Shown piece after piece: positions 8,488-16,803 of a stretch of 64,000 nt of DNA. The position numbers and the translations under genes were made by a program. The DNA is from JAEUIG01 sp046349775 (GTDB lineage Bacteria; Planctomycetota; Planctomycetia; Planctomycetales; Planctomycetaceae). Where the stretch lies: the NCBI GenBank assembly GCA_046349775.1, contig JAXMBS010000028.1:1-64000 (forward strand). The letters are read 5' to 3'. The number at the start of each line of letters is the position of its first letter. Within the stretch, counting starts at the first letter, position 1. Below the pieces are notes generated by a model that had not been told where the DNA came from, did not search any database, and was given only the letters and a program-made list of their open reading frames with translations.

Positions 8488-9693
8488 ATGCCCACCGCCA
8501 CGCGCCAACTCCCGATCCTGCTCACTCTGCACTGGCCGCACTCGTTGCGCCAGCGCACGGTCAAAGCCGTACATCGAGCAACGGTCACACACGTCCTCGT
8601 GGCGGTCGCACTGCTCATTCTCCTTTGCGGCGTCTCCGAAGACTGGTGGGTCAGCGCCGCCCTCAGTTACCTCCCGCGCGCCCCATACCTCGTCTTCTCG
8701 CTCGCCATCATCCCCGCACTACTCTGCCGCCAGTGGCTCTACGCCGGCGTGAACCTGCTGTGCGGCGCCTTGATCGCCGGCCCCGTCATGGGCCTCTGCG
8801 TCCCGCTGTCATCAGTCACGGCGCCCACTCCCGATTCACTGCTGGTCCTGTCCTGCAACATCCAGAATGGTGACTCCGACCTACCGGAGCTGCTTGCCGA
8901 AATCGACACGCAGCAGCCGGACGTCATTGCCTTCCAGGAAGTCCAGCGTGGAGAAGACGTCCTCGCAAAACACTTCGCCGGTTGGCACACACTGCACATC
9001 GACGAGTACTACGTCGCCTCACGCTTCCCCATCCGGCTCCTCGGTGAGCATCATTCCAAAACAACCGATCGCACCACCGCGATCGCCTGCGAAGTCGCAG
9101 CTCCTTCCGGCGCCTGGCGTCTCTGCGACATCCACCTCAGCACCGCCCGGCACGGACTGACCAAGCTGCGCTGGCACTCCCCGGTGTCCCGCGTCGGCAT
9201 CCGGGATCTCGAATGGCAGCAGTGGGAACGCCGGCTCGAAGCCGAGGAAACGCTGCACTTCATCGACGACCATGCCGGCCTCCCGCTCCTCGTCGCCGGC
9301 GACTTCAACACCCCCACCACCAGCTCGCTTTTCTCCGATGTCTGGACCGGCTGGCAGAGCGCTTTCGAAACGGCCGGCACCGGCTACGGCTACACCTCTC
9401 CCTGCAACTCCGGTCGCCTCTGGCCTCGCAATACCCCCTGGCTCCGGATCGACCACATCCTCTGCGACTCCAGCTGGCAGATTCACTCCGTCGGCATCGG
9501 CCACACCGACGGCTCCGACCACCGCCTCATCTGGTCCCGGGTCTCGCTGCCGCTCGACCGAGCGAGGATTCAGGATTCGGGATTCAGGATTCAGGGAAAA
9601 CAGAACGCACCTTCGACTACAGCTCGACAGGGCGTTCATCGGGAGGGCGAGGCTCCTGCCGAGCCGCCCGGCAGGTCGACAACGTCTTCATAA
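8488..9693 (+). CDS. Membrane-anchored endonuclease/exonuclease/phosphatase-fold protein
   Basis: The 401-residue product begins with three predicted membrane helices (roughly residues 35-55, 65-85 and 90-115) followed by an EEP-superfamily domain. LLVLSCNIQNG, VIAFQEVQ, LVAGDFNTP (D272-x-N274) and GSDHRLI (D344-H345) are the canonical metal and catalytic motifs of this DNase I/phosphodiesterase fold. The substrate is unknown; a phospholipid, nucleotide or lipid-linked precursor is possible given the cluster. I start at ATG 8488 since the upstream codons derive from repeats. The last 45 residues are encoded by a 7-bp array and a GGGAGGGCGAGGCTCC repeat and are probably a read-on tail. Confidence 0.85.
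   Translation: MPTATRQLPILLTLHWPHSLRQRTVKAVHRATVTHVLVAVALLILLCGVSEDWWVSAALSYLPRAPYLVFSLAIIPALLCRQWLYAGVNLLCGALIAGPVMGLCVPLSSVTAPTPDSLLVLSCNIQNGDSDLPELLAEIDTQQPDVIAFQEVQRGEDVLAKHFAGWHTLHIDEYYVASRFPIRLLGEHHSKTTDRTTAIACEVAAPSGAWRLCDIHLSTARHGLTKLRWHSPVSRVGIRDLEWQQWERRLEAEETLHFIDDHAGLPLLVAGDFNTPTTSSLFSDVWTGWQSAFETAGTGYGYTSPCNSGRLWPRNTPWLRIDHILCDSSWQIHSVGIGHTDGSDHRLIWSRVSLPLDRARIQDSGFRIQGKQNAPSTTARQGVHREGEAPAEPPGRSTTSS
9566..9595 (-). repeat. GGATTCR heptad array (inverted copy)
   Basis: Four consecutive 7-base units (GGATTCA, GGATTCG, GGATTCA, GGATTCA) form a perfect-period tandem array inside the 3' end of the preceding gene. It is the reverse complement of the YGAATCC arrays found just upstream of three start codons elsewhere in the window. 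Confidence 0.85.
9638..9668 (+). repeat. Dispersed GGGAGGGCGAGGCTCC repeat, copy 4
   Basis: The core is identical to copy 1 apart from CTCCTGCC in place of CTCCCGCC. It is followed at about 9695 by AACCGCATCATCGGAA, the same 16 bases that follow copy 1 near 4508. The conserved unit is therefore longer than the core. Confidence 0.8.
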
Positions 9694-9887
9694 ACCGCAT
9701 CATCGGAATATTTCGTACTGATTAATCGCTCTCGAAGCATTCTGACTGCAATGCCGCATGTGAGATGATCAACGACCGCACCGCTCGCCACGATTTCCGT
9801 CGACCGCGCCCGCTACAGCAGTCGATCCGGTTCTTGGGAAACTGCGCACTGGCGACCGATTCGATTCCGGGCTCCATCGTCGGTCCC

Positions 9888-9915
9888 TGAATCCCGAATC
9901 CTGAATCCCGAATCC
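9888..9915 (+). repeat. YGAATCC heptad array upstream of the Wzc-type gene
   Basis: The four units TGAATCC, CGAATCC, TGAATCC and CGAATCC end 11 bases before the GTG start codon at 9927, with the pyrimidine-rich spacer TCCCCCTCCCC between. No purine-rich ribosome binding site is present in its place. Confidence 0.85.
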
Positions 9916-9926
9916 TCCCCCTCCCC

Positions 9927-12267
9927 GTGTCCGAACCCCAGCCCGACATCGACTTCGCCCCGCTCGGCATCGGCACGTCGAAGGGAACCAAGACGATCGA
10001 CATCGTCCAGTTCACGCTCTCGGTCTGGAAACCGCTGGTCGGTGGCTTGTCCGTCGGCCTGCTGCTGGGCTGGCTCGCCTATCTCTATCTCGGCCCCACT
10101 TATCAGGCCGACACGCGGGTCGAAGTCACCCAGAAGTCGACCATCGGCGACGACGCCGAGAAGCCCAACTTCAGCGGCGAACGCACCGAGCACGTCCACC
10201 TGATTAAGAGCGACGCGATTATCTCCCGCGCCGTGAAAGATCACGGTCTCAAAGATTTGCCGGCCTTTGAGGGCAACGACGATCCCATCCCCGATATTGT
10301 CGACGGCCTCACCGCCAAACGCTCCGCCGGCGAAGACAACTCGTTCGTCAATATCATCGACATCAGCTACCTGCACCCCGATCGCAGCACCGCCAAGGCA
10401 GTCGTGCGAAGCAGTTGTCGCCGCGTACGCCGACTATCTCAAAGATCAGCAGAACAAGAACTCCGGCGACCTGCTCGCCTCGCTCGAGAAGCGGCAGCGC
10501 GAGCTGGACGACGACATCGACGCGCGGCAAACCAAGTATCACGAATGGCGCAACGAATCGCCGTTCTACCTGGCGACGCCGCCGACGGTGACCGTCAACG
10601 GCAACGTCGTCCCCGGCAAGAACCCGTACCAGGCGCGCGTCGAAAAGATCGGCGAAGACATCGGGAAGAACCAGCTGCGGCAGTCCGAGTTGAACTCGCG
10701 GATCGCGACCCTGAAGCAGCTCGGCCAGAACGGCGAATCGAAGGACGCCCTGGAGTTCTTCGTCACCTACTGGCTGACAGCCGCGCCCAGCGCGTCCGGG
10801 GGTGAAGGGGGCGGCGGCGGTGAAACGCTCATCAACGAGCCGGAAGTCAAGGCCGATCTCGACCGCCGTTACCTCGAGCTGCACATGCTCCTCGATCGGC
10901 TCACGCCGCAGCTCGGCGAAGACCACGTCAACGTCCGCCGCATCCGCGAGCAGATCGCCACGATCAAGCAGTTCTACGACGAGAAGGCGTACACGCCGCC
11001 GGACATCGCTGCCACTCCCGCGGGAGAGCGACCGCCGCGCGAGAGCAAGAAGCGCGATCTCGTTGCGGCCTATGAAAAGATCATGCAGCAGGATCTTGTC
11101 CACCTGAAGGACCTGGGCGAACGTCTCCAGACCGAACTCGCCGCCGCCCAGCAGGAAGCCAAGGAAGCCGCGCTATTCGAAGTCGAAGACCAGCGCCGCA
11201 AGGACGAAATCGCCCGCAAGAAGGAACAGTGGCGCACGGTCACCACCGAGCTCGAAACCTTCGGCGTCCGCAAGGAGCAGGAAGGCTACCGCGTGGAACA
11301 GATTGCGCTCGTCCGCGTCGAAAAGTCGATGAAGCGGATGCTCAAGATCGTCGGCGCCTGCGGCGGCCTGGGCATCTTCGCCGTCTTTGCGCTGGCCTAT
11401 CTCCGCGAATGGAGCGACACGCGGCTCAAGACGATGGATGAGCTGCGGGCCATGATCGATACGCCGGTCCTCGGCGAAGTCCCGCACTTTGTCGGCGTGA
11501 TCGCCGCTGCCGAGTCGCGCTTCGATTCACGGCTCTGTTACTACCATCGACCCGCCTCACGCGAAGCGGAGGCGTTCCGCACGATCCGCGCATCGCTGCT
11601 CCACCTCGGCACCAGCGGACGCGGCCAGGTCCTGCAGATCAGCTCACCCGAACCGGGAGACGGCAAGAGCGTCTCCGCTGCGAACCTGGCGCTGGCGATT
11701 GCCCAGTCCGGCAAGCGCGTCCTGCTGATCGACGCCGACCTCCGCCGTCCCACGATTCACGAACTCTGCCGCATGCGGCAGGACATCGGCCTGGCGGACG
11801 TCCTCCGCGGCGAAATCGACTGGCAGAATGCCACCCGCGCAACCCAGATCGACGGCCTCTCCGTGATGACGTCCGGCGCCTGCCCAGAGAATCCCGCCGA
11901 GCTGCTGTTGGGCGCCCGCATGGGCGAATTGCTTACCGCAGCCCGGTCCGAGTTCGATTTCGTGATCGTCGACACGCCGCCGATCCTCGCCGTCAGCGAT
12001 CCGACCGCCATCGGTCCGCTGACCGACGGTATGATCCTCGTCGTGCGATTGCAGAAGAACAAGCGCGGTGCCCTAAGGCGCACTCTCGAGACGCTGGCCT
12101 CGCACAACATCCGTCTGCTCGGCATCACGGCCAACGACGTCGACCCGTCGCAGGAAACCTATCGCTCCACGGACTACGACGCCTACTACACCTCCGGCCG
12201 CCGCGCCACCGGCCCCACCGTGAGCCCCGCGAAAGAGACGCCAGCCACTACGCCAGCGCACTCCTGA
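9927..12267 (+). CDS. Polysaccharide chain-length regulator fused to bacterial tyrosine kinase (Wzc type), one frameshift
   Basis: The about 780-residue product combines a Wzz-like chain-length region with a BY-kinase. Membrane helix 1 lies near residues 36-58, followed by a long coiled-coil-rich periplasmic region, helix 2 near KIVGACGGLGIFAVFALAYL, and the cytoplasmic kinase. The kinase has Walker A (SPEPGDGKS), Walker A' (LLIDADLRRP) and Walker B (VIVDTPP) motifs. A terminal Tyr cluster (YRSTDYDAYY) is the usual autophosphorylation site. The frame changes near 10405, where removing one C restores VVEAVVAAYADYL. The periplasmic part contains a Gly-rich GGEGGGGG linker. It should control polymer length and export of the polysaccharide made by the upstream genes. 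Confidence 0.9.
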
Positions 12268-12347
12268 GCGCTGGGGCGAAACCGCAAGTGACGCCGTCGG
12301 CCCCGGGGTTGTTCGCCACCCACATCGCTACCCACTTCCAACGACCA

Positions 12348-12836
12348 CTATCTACTTCCTCTCCGCATTGCCGCGCGCATCTCCTTCGCCGCAGTATCCT
12401 TCTTCATCCGCTCGCGCTTGTCGTGCAGCTTCCGCCCGCGCGCGACAGCGACGGTCGCCTTCACCATCCCGCGCTTCGAAAAGTGCAGGTCCAGCGGGAC
12501 CAGCGTCAGCCCCTGGTGCGACGCCTCCTCAGCAAACTTCCGCAGCTCGCGTTTCTTGAGCAACAGCTTCCGCGTCCGCCGCGGCTCGTGATTCATCAGG
12601 TTCGCCTGCGGATACTGGGCGATGTCACATCCCAGCAGCCACAGCTCCCCGTCCTCAATCCGCGCGTACGCCTCTTCAATCGACACCTTGTGCGCACGGA
12701 TGCTCTTCACCTCGCTGCCGACCAGCTCGACCCCGCACTCCAGCGTGTCCATGATCTCGTAATCATGCCGCGCCCGCCGATTCCGGCAGATCACCCGCTC
12801 GCTGAAGTCATCTTTCTCCCCCGTCGATTTGGCCAT
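12348..12836 (-). CDS. smpB: SsrA-binding protein SmpB
   Basis: The 162-residue product from ATG 12836 is a full-length SmpB. It binds tmRNA and brings it to stalled ribosomes for trans-translation. Diagnostic segments are the oligonucleotide-binding barrel with GVELVGSEVKSIR, the ELWLLGCDIAQYPQAN strand, the HEPRRTRKLLL region, and the basic tail HDKRERMKKDTAAKEMR that inserts into the ribosomal mRNA channel. An open frame continues upstream of this ATG but without homology. It is convergent with the Wzc-type gene and divergent from the VanZ-like gene. No tmRNA gene is visible nearby. Confidence 0.95.
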   Translation of the reverse strand: MAKSTGEKDDFSERVICRNRRARHDYEIMDTLECGVELVGSEVKSIRAHKVSIEEAYARIEDGELWLLGCDIAQYPQANLMNHEPRRTRKLLLKKRELRKFAEEASHQGLTLVPLDLHFSKRGMVKATVAVARGRKLHDKRERMKKDTAAKEMRAAMRRGSR

Positions 12837-12986
12837 GGTGCGGGGATTATAAGCATTCACATTGCGGACGGAATGTAGCGACCCTAAACCGCTACGACCC
12901 CAAGTCACACAGAGATGATCGTGACAGGGGACGCGGGGAACGCGCAAAGTTACTCTCTAAAGTGCACCAAACCCACGGAATCAGCC

Positions 12987-13469
12987 ATGAAACGCCGACG
13001 TCTGCTTGTCCCGGCGTTATTTGCGGCATGGTTGGCACTGATCTTCGCGACATCGTGCACCGTCGTCCGACCCCAGGAGTTCTTTGATCTACTGCATCGG
13101 CACGTGTTCACAGACACATCGCTGTACGAACGGTTCAAGCTGTTCTGGGGTCTGTCCTGGTTCACAATCGTCAAGGGCTGGCATGCGACGGAGTTCGCAA
13201 TCGCCTGGCTCTGCGTCAGGGCGTTCGCCTGGTGGAATGGTGCGGTGACGCGCCCGGCCATCATCGCCGGCATGGTGTTCTGCAGTGTGTTCGCGATCTC
13301 CGACGAATGGCATCAATCGTTTGTGCCTGACCGCGAGGGTACGGTGACTGATGTCCTCATCGACGGCCTGGGGATCCTGCTCTCCGGAATGATAATGATC
13401 CGGCGACACGGGCAGTCGACCGCGGTCGTGACCACATCCGCCGAAGGGGATGCAGATGATCGGCATTAA
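12987..13469 (+). CDS. VanZ-like family membrane protein
   Basis: The 160-residue product starts at ATG 12987, after which a basic MKRRR stretch precedes the first hydrophobic helix. About four membrane helices follow. The VanZ signature is seen in SDEWHQSFVPDREGTVTDVLID, where the E-x-x-Q and R-x-x-x-x-x-D residues are conserved. Family members are membrane proteins of uncertain function; the founding member affects teicoplanin resistance. The gene stands alone between divergent smpB and a convergent FGE-type gene. Confidence 0.85.
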   Translation: MKRRRLLVPALFAAWLALIFATSCTVVRPQEFFDLLHRHVFTDTSLYERFKLFWGLSWFTIVKGWHATEFAIAWLCVRAFAWWNGAVTRPAIIAGMVFCSVFAISDEWHQSFVPDREGTVTDVLIDGLGILLSGMIMIRRHGQSTAVVTTSAEGDADDRH

Positions 13470-13499
13470 CCGCGCGGCACGCGCATGAGTTGGCGCCTC

Positions 13500-14259
13500 A
13501 GAGAAACTGTCGCGCCTCGTCGACGAACGATTTACGAGGACTTCATCCGTGATGGTATCCACGACAATCCGGAACCCCACCAGTTCAGCCTCTGCTGCGG
13601 TGGAGCCAGCGTTCTGGAGGCCGCGCGCCCAGGCGCTTCAGGCCCAGCAACCGCCGCATAATCCGCTGCGCTACCTGCGGCGGACCCACCGGATTATCGA
13701 GCGGGTCGCCGCCGTCGGCCAGGTACGGCGCGTACCAGTCGGCACACCACTCCAGCACGTTTCCGCCATGTCAAGGATCCCGAACGGGCTCACGTCTCCC
13801 CGGCGTCGTCCCGACTGTCCTTGCCTTCCCTCCTTGCCGATCGTCAGCCCGAACACGGCCTGATCCGGCTTCGGATCGTCGTTGCCCCACGGATATCGAC
13901 GGCCATCGGTCCCGCGTGCCGCGAACTCCCACTCCGCTTCGGTCGGCAGCCGCCCGCCAGCCCACTTGGCGTAGGCTTCGGCGTCCGCGTATTCCACCCC
14001 GATCGCCGGCTGATCGTCCGCGTCGGTCAGCTTCGGATCCAGGAGATGCGAGTTGAGTAGTCCGTCGCGCGTGCCTGGTCGCCTTGTAGAACTGCCGGTA
14101 CATCGCATTGGTCACCGGAGTCTTCGCCATCCAGAACGACCGCACGCGCTTGATGCGGCAGCCGCTCCCAGCAAAATCCTCGCTCCCCCTCACGAACTCA
14201 CCGCCGGGTATCAGCACCAGCGTCCCGGCGTCGACCAGGTTGACCTTCGTCAGCTTCAC
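13500..14259 (-). pseudogene. Formylglycine-generating enzyme (FGE/SUMF1)-like gene, multiple frame disruptions
   Basis: Starting at GTG 14259 the product opens with LVLIPGGEFVRGSED and FWMAKTPVTNAMYRQFYKAT, the standard N-terminus of FGE-sulfatase-domain proteins. A second frame gives DQPAIGVEYADAEAYAKWAGGRLPTEAEWE and RYPWGND. Further frames give DVSPFGILDMA and, at the end, LVGFRIVVD. At least four shifts and one stop are needed to join them, and the 3' end is approximate. Such proteins convert a sulfatase Cys or Ser to formylglycine, or use the fold for other purposes. No sulfatase gene lies in this window. The adjoining DUF1501 gene is also broken, so decay of both or a low-quality stretch are both possible. 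Confidence 0.65.
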
Positions 14260-14297
14260 GTGAAACGCTCGCGTTCCCCTCAGAAGGGCGAACCACG

Positions 14298-14345
14298 TCG
14301 GGAGGGCGAGACGTTTCGGGAGGGCGAGGCTCCCGCCGAGCCGCG
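14298..14345 (+). repeat. Dispersed GGGAGGGCGAGGCTCC repeat, partial plus full copy 5
   Basis: A partial unit (CGGGAGGGCGAG, 14299-14310) is followed directly by a full copy (14316-14345). It lies between the start of the FGE-like gene and the end of the upstream DUF1501 gene. Confidence 0.75.
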
Positions 14346-14346
14346 A

Positions 14347-15737
14347 TTAACGTAGGACTTTGTTCGCCGGTTGACTTCCAGCGCGTCGTCGCCAGCAACG
14401 CGTCAATCGGCCGCCCGGTGCACAACAGATGCGGGCGATGTTGCGCGTCATAGATCTCCGTGGCCGGATCGACGCCGTAACAGTGCAGCAGCGTTGCCAG
14501 CACGTCCCACGGCCCGACCGGGTTCGTCGCCGGATAGGCCCCGCCGTTGTCCGACGAGCCGTACACGAGTCCGCGCTGGATTCCGCCCCCCGCCAGCAGC
14601 ACCGAGTTGCATCCCGCCCAGTGATCGCGTCCGGCATCCGCGTTGATCGCCGGCGTCCGCCCAAATTCCCCGGCCGCAACCACCAGCGTCTGGTCCAGCA
14701 GCCCGCGCTCTTCCAGGTCGATCAGCAGTTCCGAGAGGCACGCGTCGTATTTCGGCAGCAGGTTCCCTTTGCAGTTGTTGAAGTTGTTGTAGTGCGTGTC
14801 GAGACCGCCGTCGCCACGGCGCGCCAGTTGATCTGCACGATCGGCACCCCCGCCTCGACCAGCCGCCGCGCCCCGGCAACACGTTCTGATAGAACGGATC
14901 GCGCATACGCCGCCCGCTTCTCCGGCGACTCCGATCCGATGTCAAACGCCGCATGCAGCCGCGACGCTCCGAGCATGTCGAAGGCCCGACTCCGCAATGA
15001 TGAGAATCCGGTCGCCCCGCCGCGGAATATCAAGCTGCGTAGCGAATCGCGCCGCTGCACTAGCCGCGGTTGGACGACATCATCCGGCGGCGTCGGCTCC
15101 GGCACGCCGAACTTCGATCGCTCGCATCCAGCTTGAGCAGAAACGGCTCGCGACTGCTGCCGAGAAACCCCGGTGTGACCCCAATCCCACGCGCGGCCCG
15201 GCCACCCGCGACGACGAACCCCGGCACGGACAGTGCCGGCGGCCGCAGCATCTCCAGCACCGTCCCGTAGTTCGGCGAGTCGGTCGGCGTCGGCTTGGCA
15301 TTCGTATTCGGCTGCGGATGCGGATGTCCCGTCATCAGCGCATAGAACGCCGCCTCGTGGGCGTTGTCCGCATGCGTCACCGAGCGGATCACGGAATACA
15401 GATGCGCCAGCCGGGACAGCTTCGGCAGGTACTCGCAGATCCGGAATCCATCGACCGACGTGGCGATCGAGTCGAACTCGCCGCGGTTCTCCAGCGGCGC
15501 TTCGTGCTTGATATCCCACGTCTCCTGGTGCGGCGGGCCGCCATAGAGCGCGAGAAAAATGATCGCTTTGGTCGTCGGCGCATGTGTCGCAGCCTCCGCC
15601 AGCAACTGCGGCTGCCCGAACGGACCTGACCAGAGCGAAACCCCCGCCGCTCCGCCGGCCGTCAGCGCAGCCCTCCGCGAGAAACCATCGGCGCCGTTTC
15701 GATGATTGGAGACAGCAGCAGCCACGGGCGGGACCAT
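14347..15737 (-). pseudogene. DUF1501 (twin-arginine exported) protein, frame-disrupted
   Basis: The N-terminus from ATG 15737 contains a FSRRAALTAGGAAG twin-arginine-like signal, then KAIIFLALYGGPPHQETWDIK, the DUF1501 opening in which a sulfatase/alkaline-phosphatase-like fold begins. The frame changes near 15120, near 14830 and near 14700. Later pieces include RRLVEAGVPIVQINW, LVVAAGEFGRTPAI and GRDHWAGCNSVLLAGGG, which match the family C-terminal half. DUF1501 proteins are very abundant in Planctomycetes and are exported folded; their activity is not established. It lies just upstream of the broken FGE-like gene on the same strand. The C-terminal stop is uncertain because the frames run into repeats. 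Confidence 0.7.
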
Positions 15738-16162
15738 GCCAGGTGAGCAACGCAATATCAACGCTCTTCAATATCACCGAATCAACCGCGTCCCGCAAGA
15801 CGGAGTGTCCCGGACACTTCCTGGGTTGCGGTCGCCATTTCGTGGCGGTGCCAATGTTCAGCGATCAGCATTCGGCCCGGCGTTCACGCCAGGTCACTCG
15901 CTGCGCGAGGTACGCGCCTGAGCCTGGTTCACCGGGCTGCTTGGAGCCGTTGGCTTCAGCCGTGACAGCGAGTAGCCCCGATGCGCCGGGGCTCAAGTTC
16001 CTTGAATGCAGTGCGGTCAACCCGGCGTGAACGCCGGGCCGAATAAAATCCCGCTACTGAACGTCTGTGAGACCACGAACGAGCGCCGACACCTTGCTTT
16101 CTGCACCATGCGGCATCCCTCGTGCAACAGCGCGCTTAACCGACTATGCTCGTCAGTGGAGT
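15738..16162. other. 425-base intergenic region without a supported gene
   Basis: No open frame here has coding character. The region holds the 175-base inverted-repeat element listed separately and a 7-bp hairpin (AGCCCCG 15974-15980 with CGGGGCT 15987-15993) inside it. It separates a minus-strand DUF1501 gene from a plus-strand conserved gene, so promoters for both must lie here, but none stands out. Confidence 0.6.
15870..16044. repeat. MITE-like element with 21-bp perfect terminal inverted repeats
   Basis: ATTCGGCCCGGCGTTCACGC plus one base at 15870-15890 is the exact reverse complement of 16024-16044. The 133-base interior has no gene but contains a short hairpin. No clear target-site duplication borders the element. 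The arrangement resembles a non-autonomous mobile element or a dispersed palindromic repeat. Confidence 0.65.
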
Positions 16163-16753
16163 GTGCGTCGCGCGGTGCCGCAGACGCCCGACGATTTCGC
16201 TTCACGGCTGGTGACCACGCGCATGCGACCATTCGATGCGGAGGAGCGTTTCAAGGCCGCCTGGCAGGCGGTCAAGATCGCGCGCCCCGTGCACTACACG
16301 CTGTTCACATTCGGCGCGTCCGAACTCCCCTATTTCCTGGTCGAGGATTCCCAGCAACCGCGCGAGCCGGTCTCTGTGACGCGCGGCGAAGTTCGCGTCA
16401 CCCGGCCCCGGATCATCACCCCCGACAGCGAGCGGCCGGAGTTCAGCGGCTTCTTCGAAGACCCGGAGTTCGCGGGCCTGGTTAACTTTCTGCTGGCGCG
16501 GACGGCGGCGTTCTCGCACCTCAAGCTGGAAAACGTGCGCGGAGCGGCCAAGATCGTCAGCGACAGCGTGGAAGAAGTGGTACACAAGCTGAATCGACAG
16601 CTCGACGATGATGACGAGGACCGCGTGGCGATCCTCACTGCCCCGCACGGACTGGCCGGCCTCGCGGTCCTCCGCTACGCGGCCGATCGGATCATGCAGA
16701 GCGCCCCGGGCAACATCCAGGAGCTGCGCGAACGCGGTTACTTGCCCGAGTGA
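16163..16753 (+). CDS. Conserved protein of unknown function
   Basis: The frame encodes about 196 residues if GTG 16163 is used; ATG 16223 is an alternative beginning just before FDAEERFKAAWQAVK. Distinct segments are HYTLFTFGASELPYFLV, PEFSGFFEDPEFAGLVNFLLAR and a C-terminus ending QELRERGYLPE. There is no signal peptide or membrane helix, and the acidic DDDDED stretch near the end suggests a soluble protein. I do not recognise a named domain. It stands alone upstream of the convergent ABC exporter gene. Confidence 0.7.
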   Translation: MRRAVPQTPDDFASRLVTTRMRPFDAEERFKAAWQAVKIARPVHYTLFTFGASELPYFLVEDSQQPREPVSVTRGEVRVTRPRIITPDSERPEFSGFFEDPEFAGLVNFLLARTAAFSHLKLENVRGAAKIVSDSVEEVVHKLNRQLDDDDEDRVAILTAPHGLAGLAVLRYAADRIMQSAPGNIQELRERGYLPE

Positions 16754-16803
16754 GCGTGGAGCGTCAGCAGCCCGACTGCCGAAATAGCGGCCGGGCTTCA
16801 AGT

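Noticed and set aside
9566..9915. Possible small CRISPR-like array
   Set aside because: The 7-base units are contiguous without spacers and no cas gene is in the window.
15870..16044. Possible tRNA or structured RNA gene
   Set aside because: The fold is dominated by terminal inverted repeats and lacks tRNA arms or known RNA motifs.
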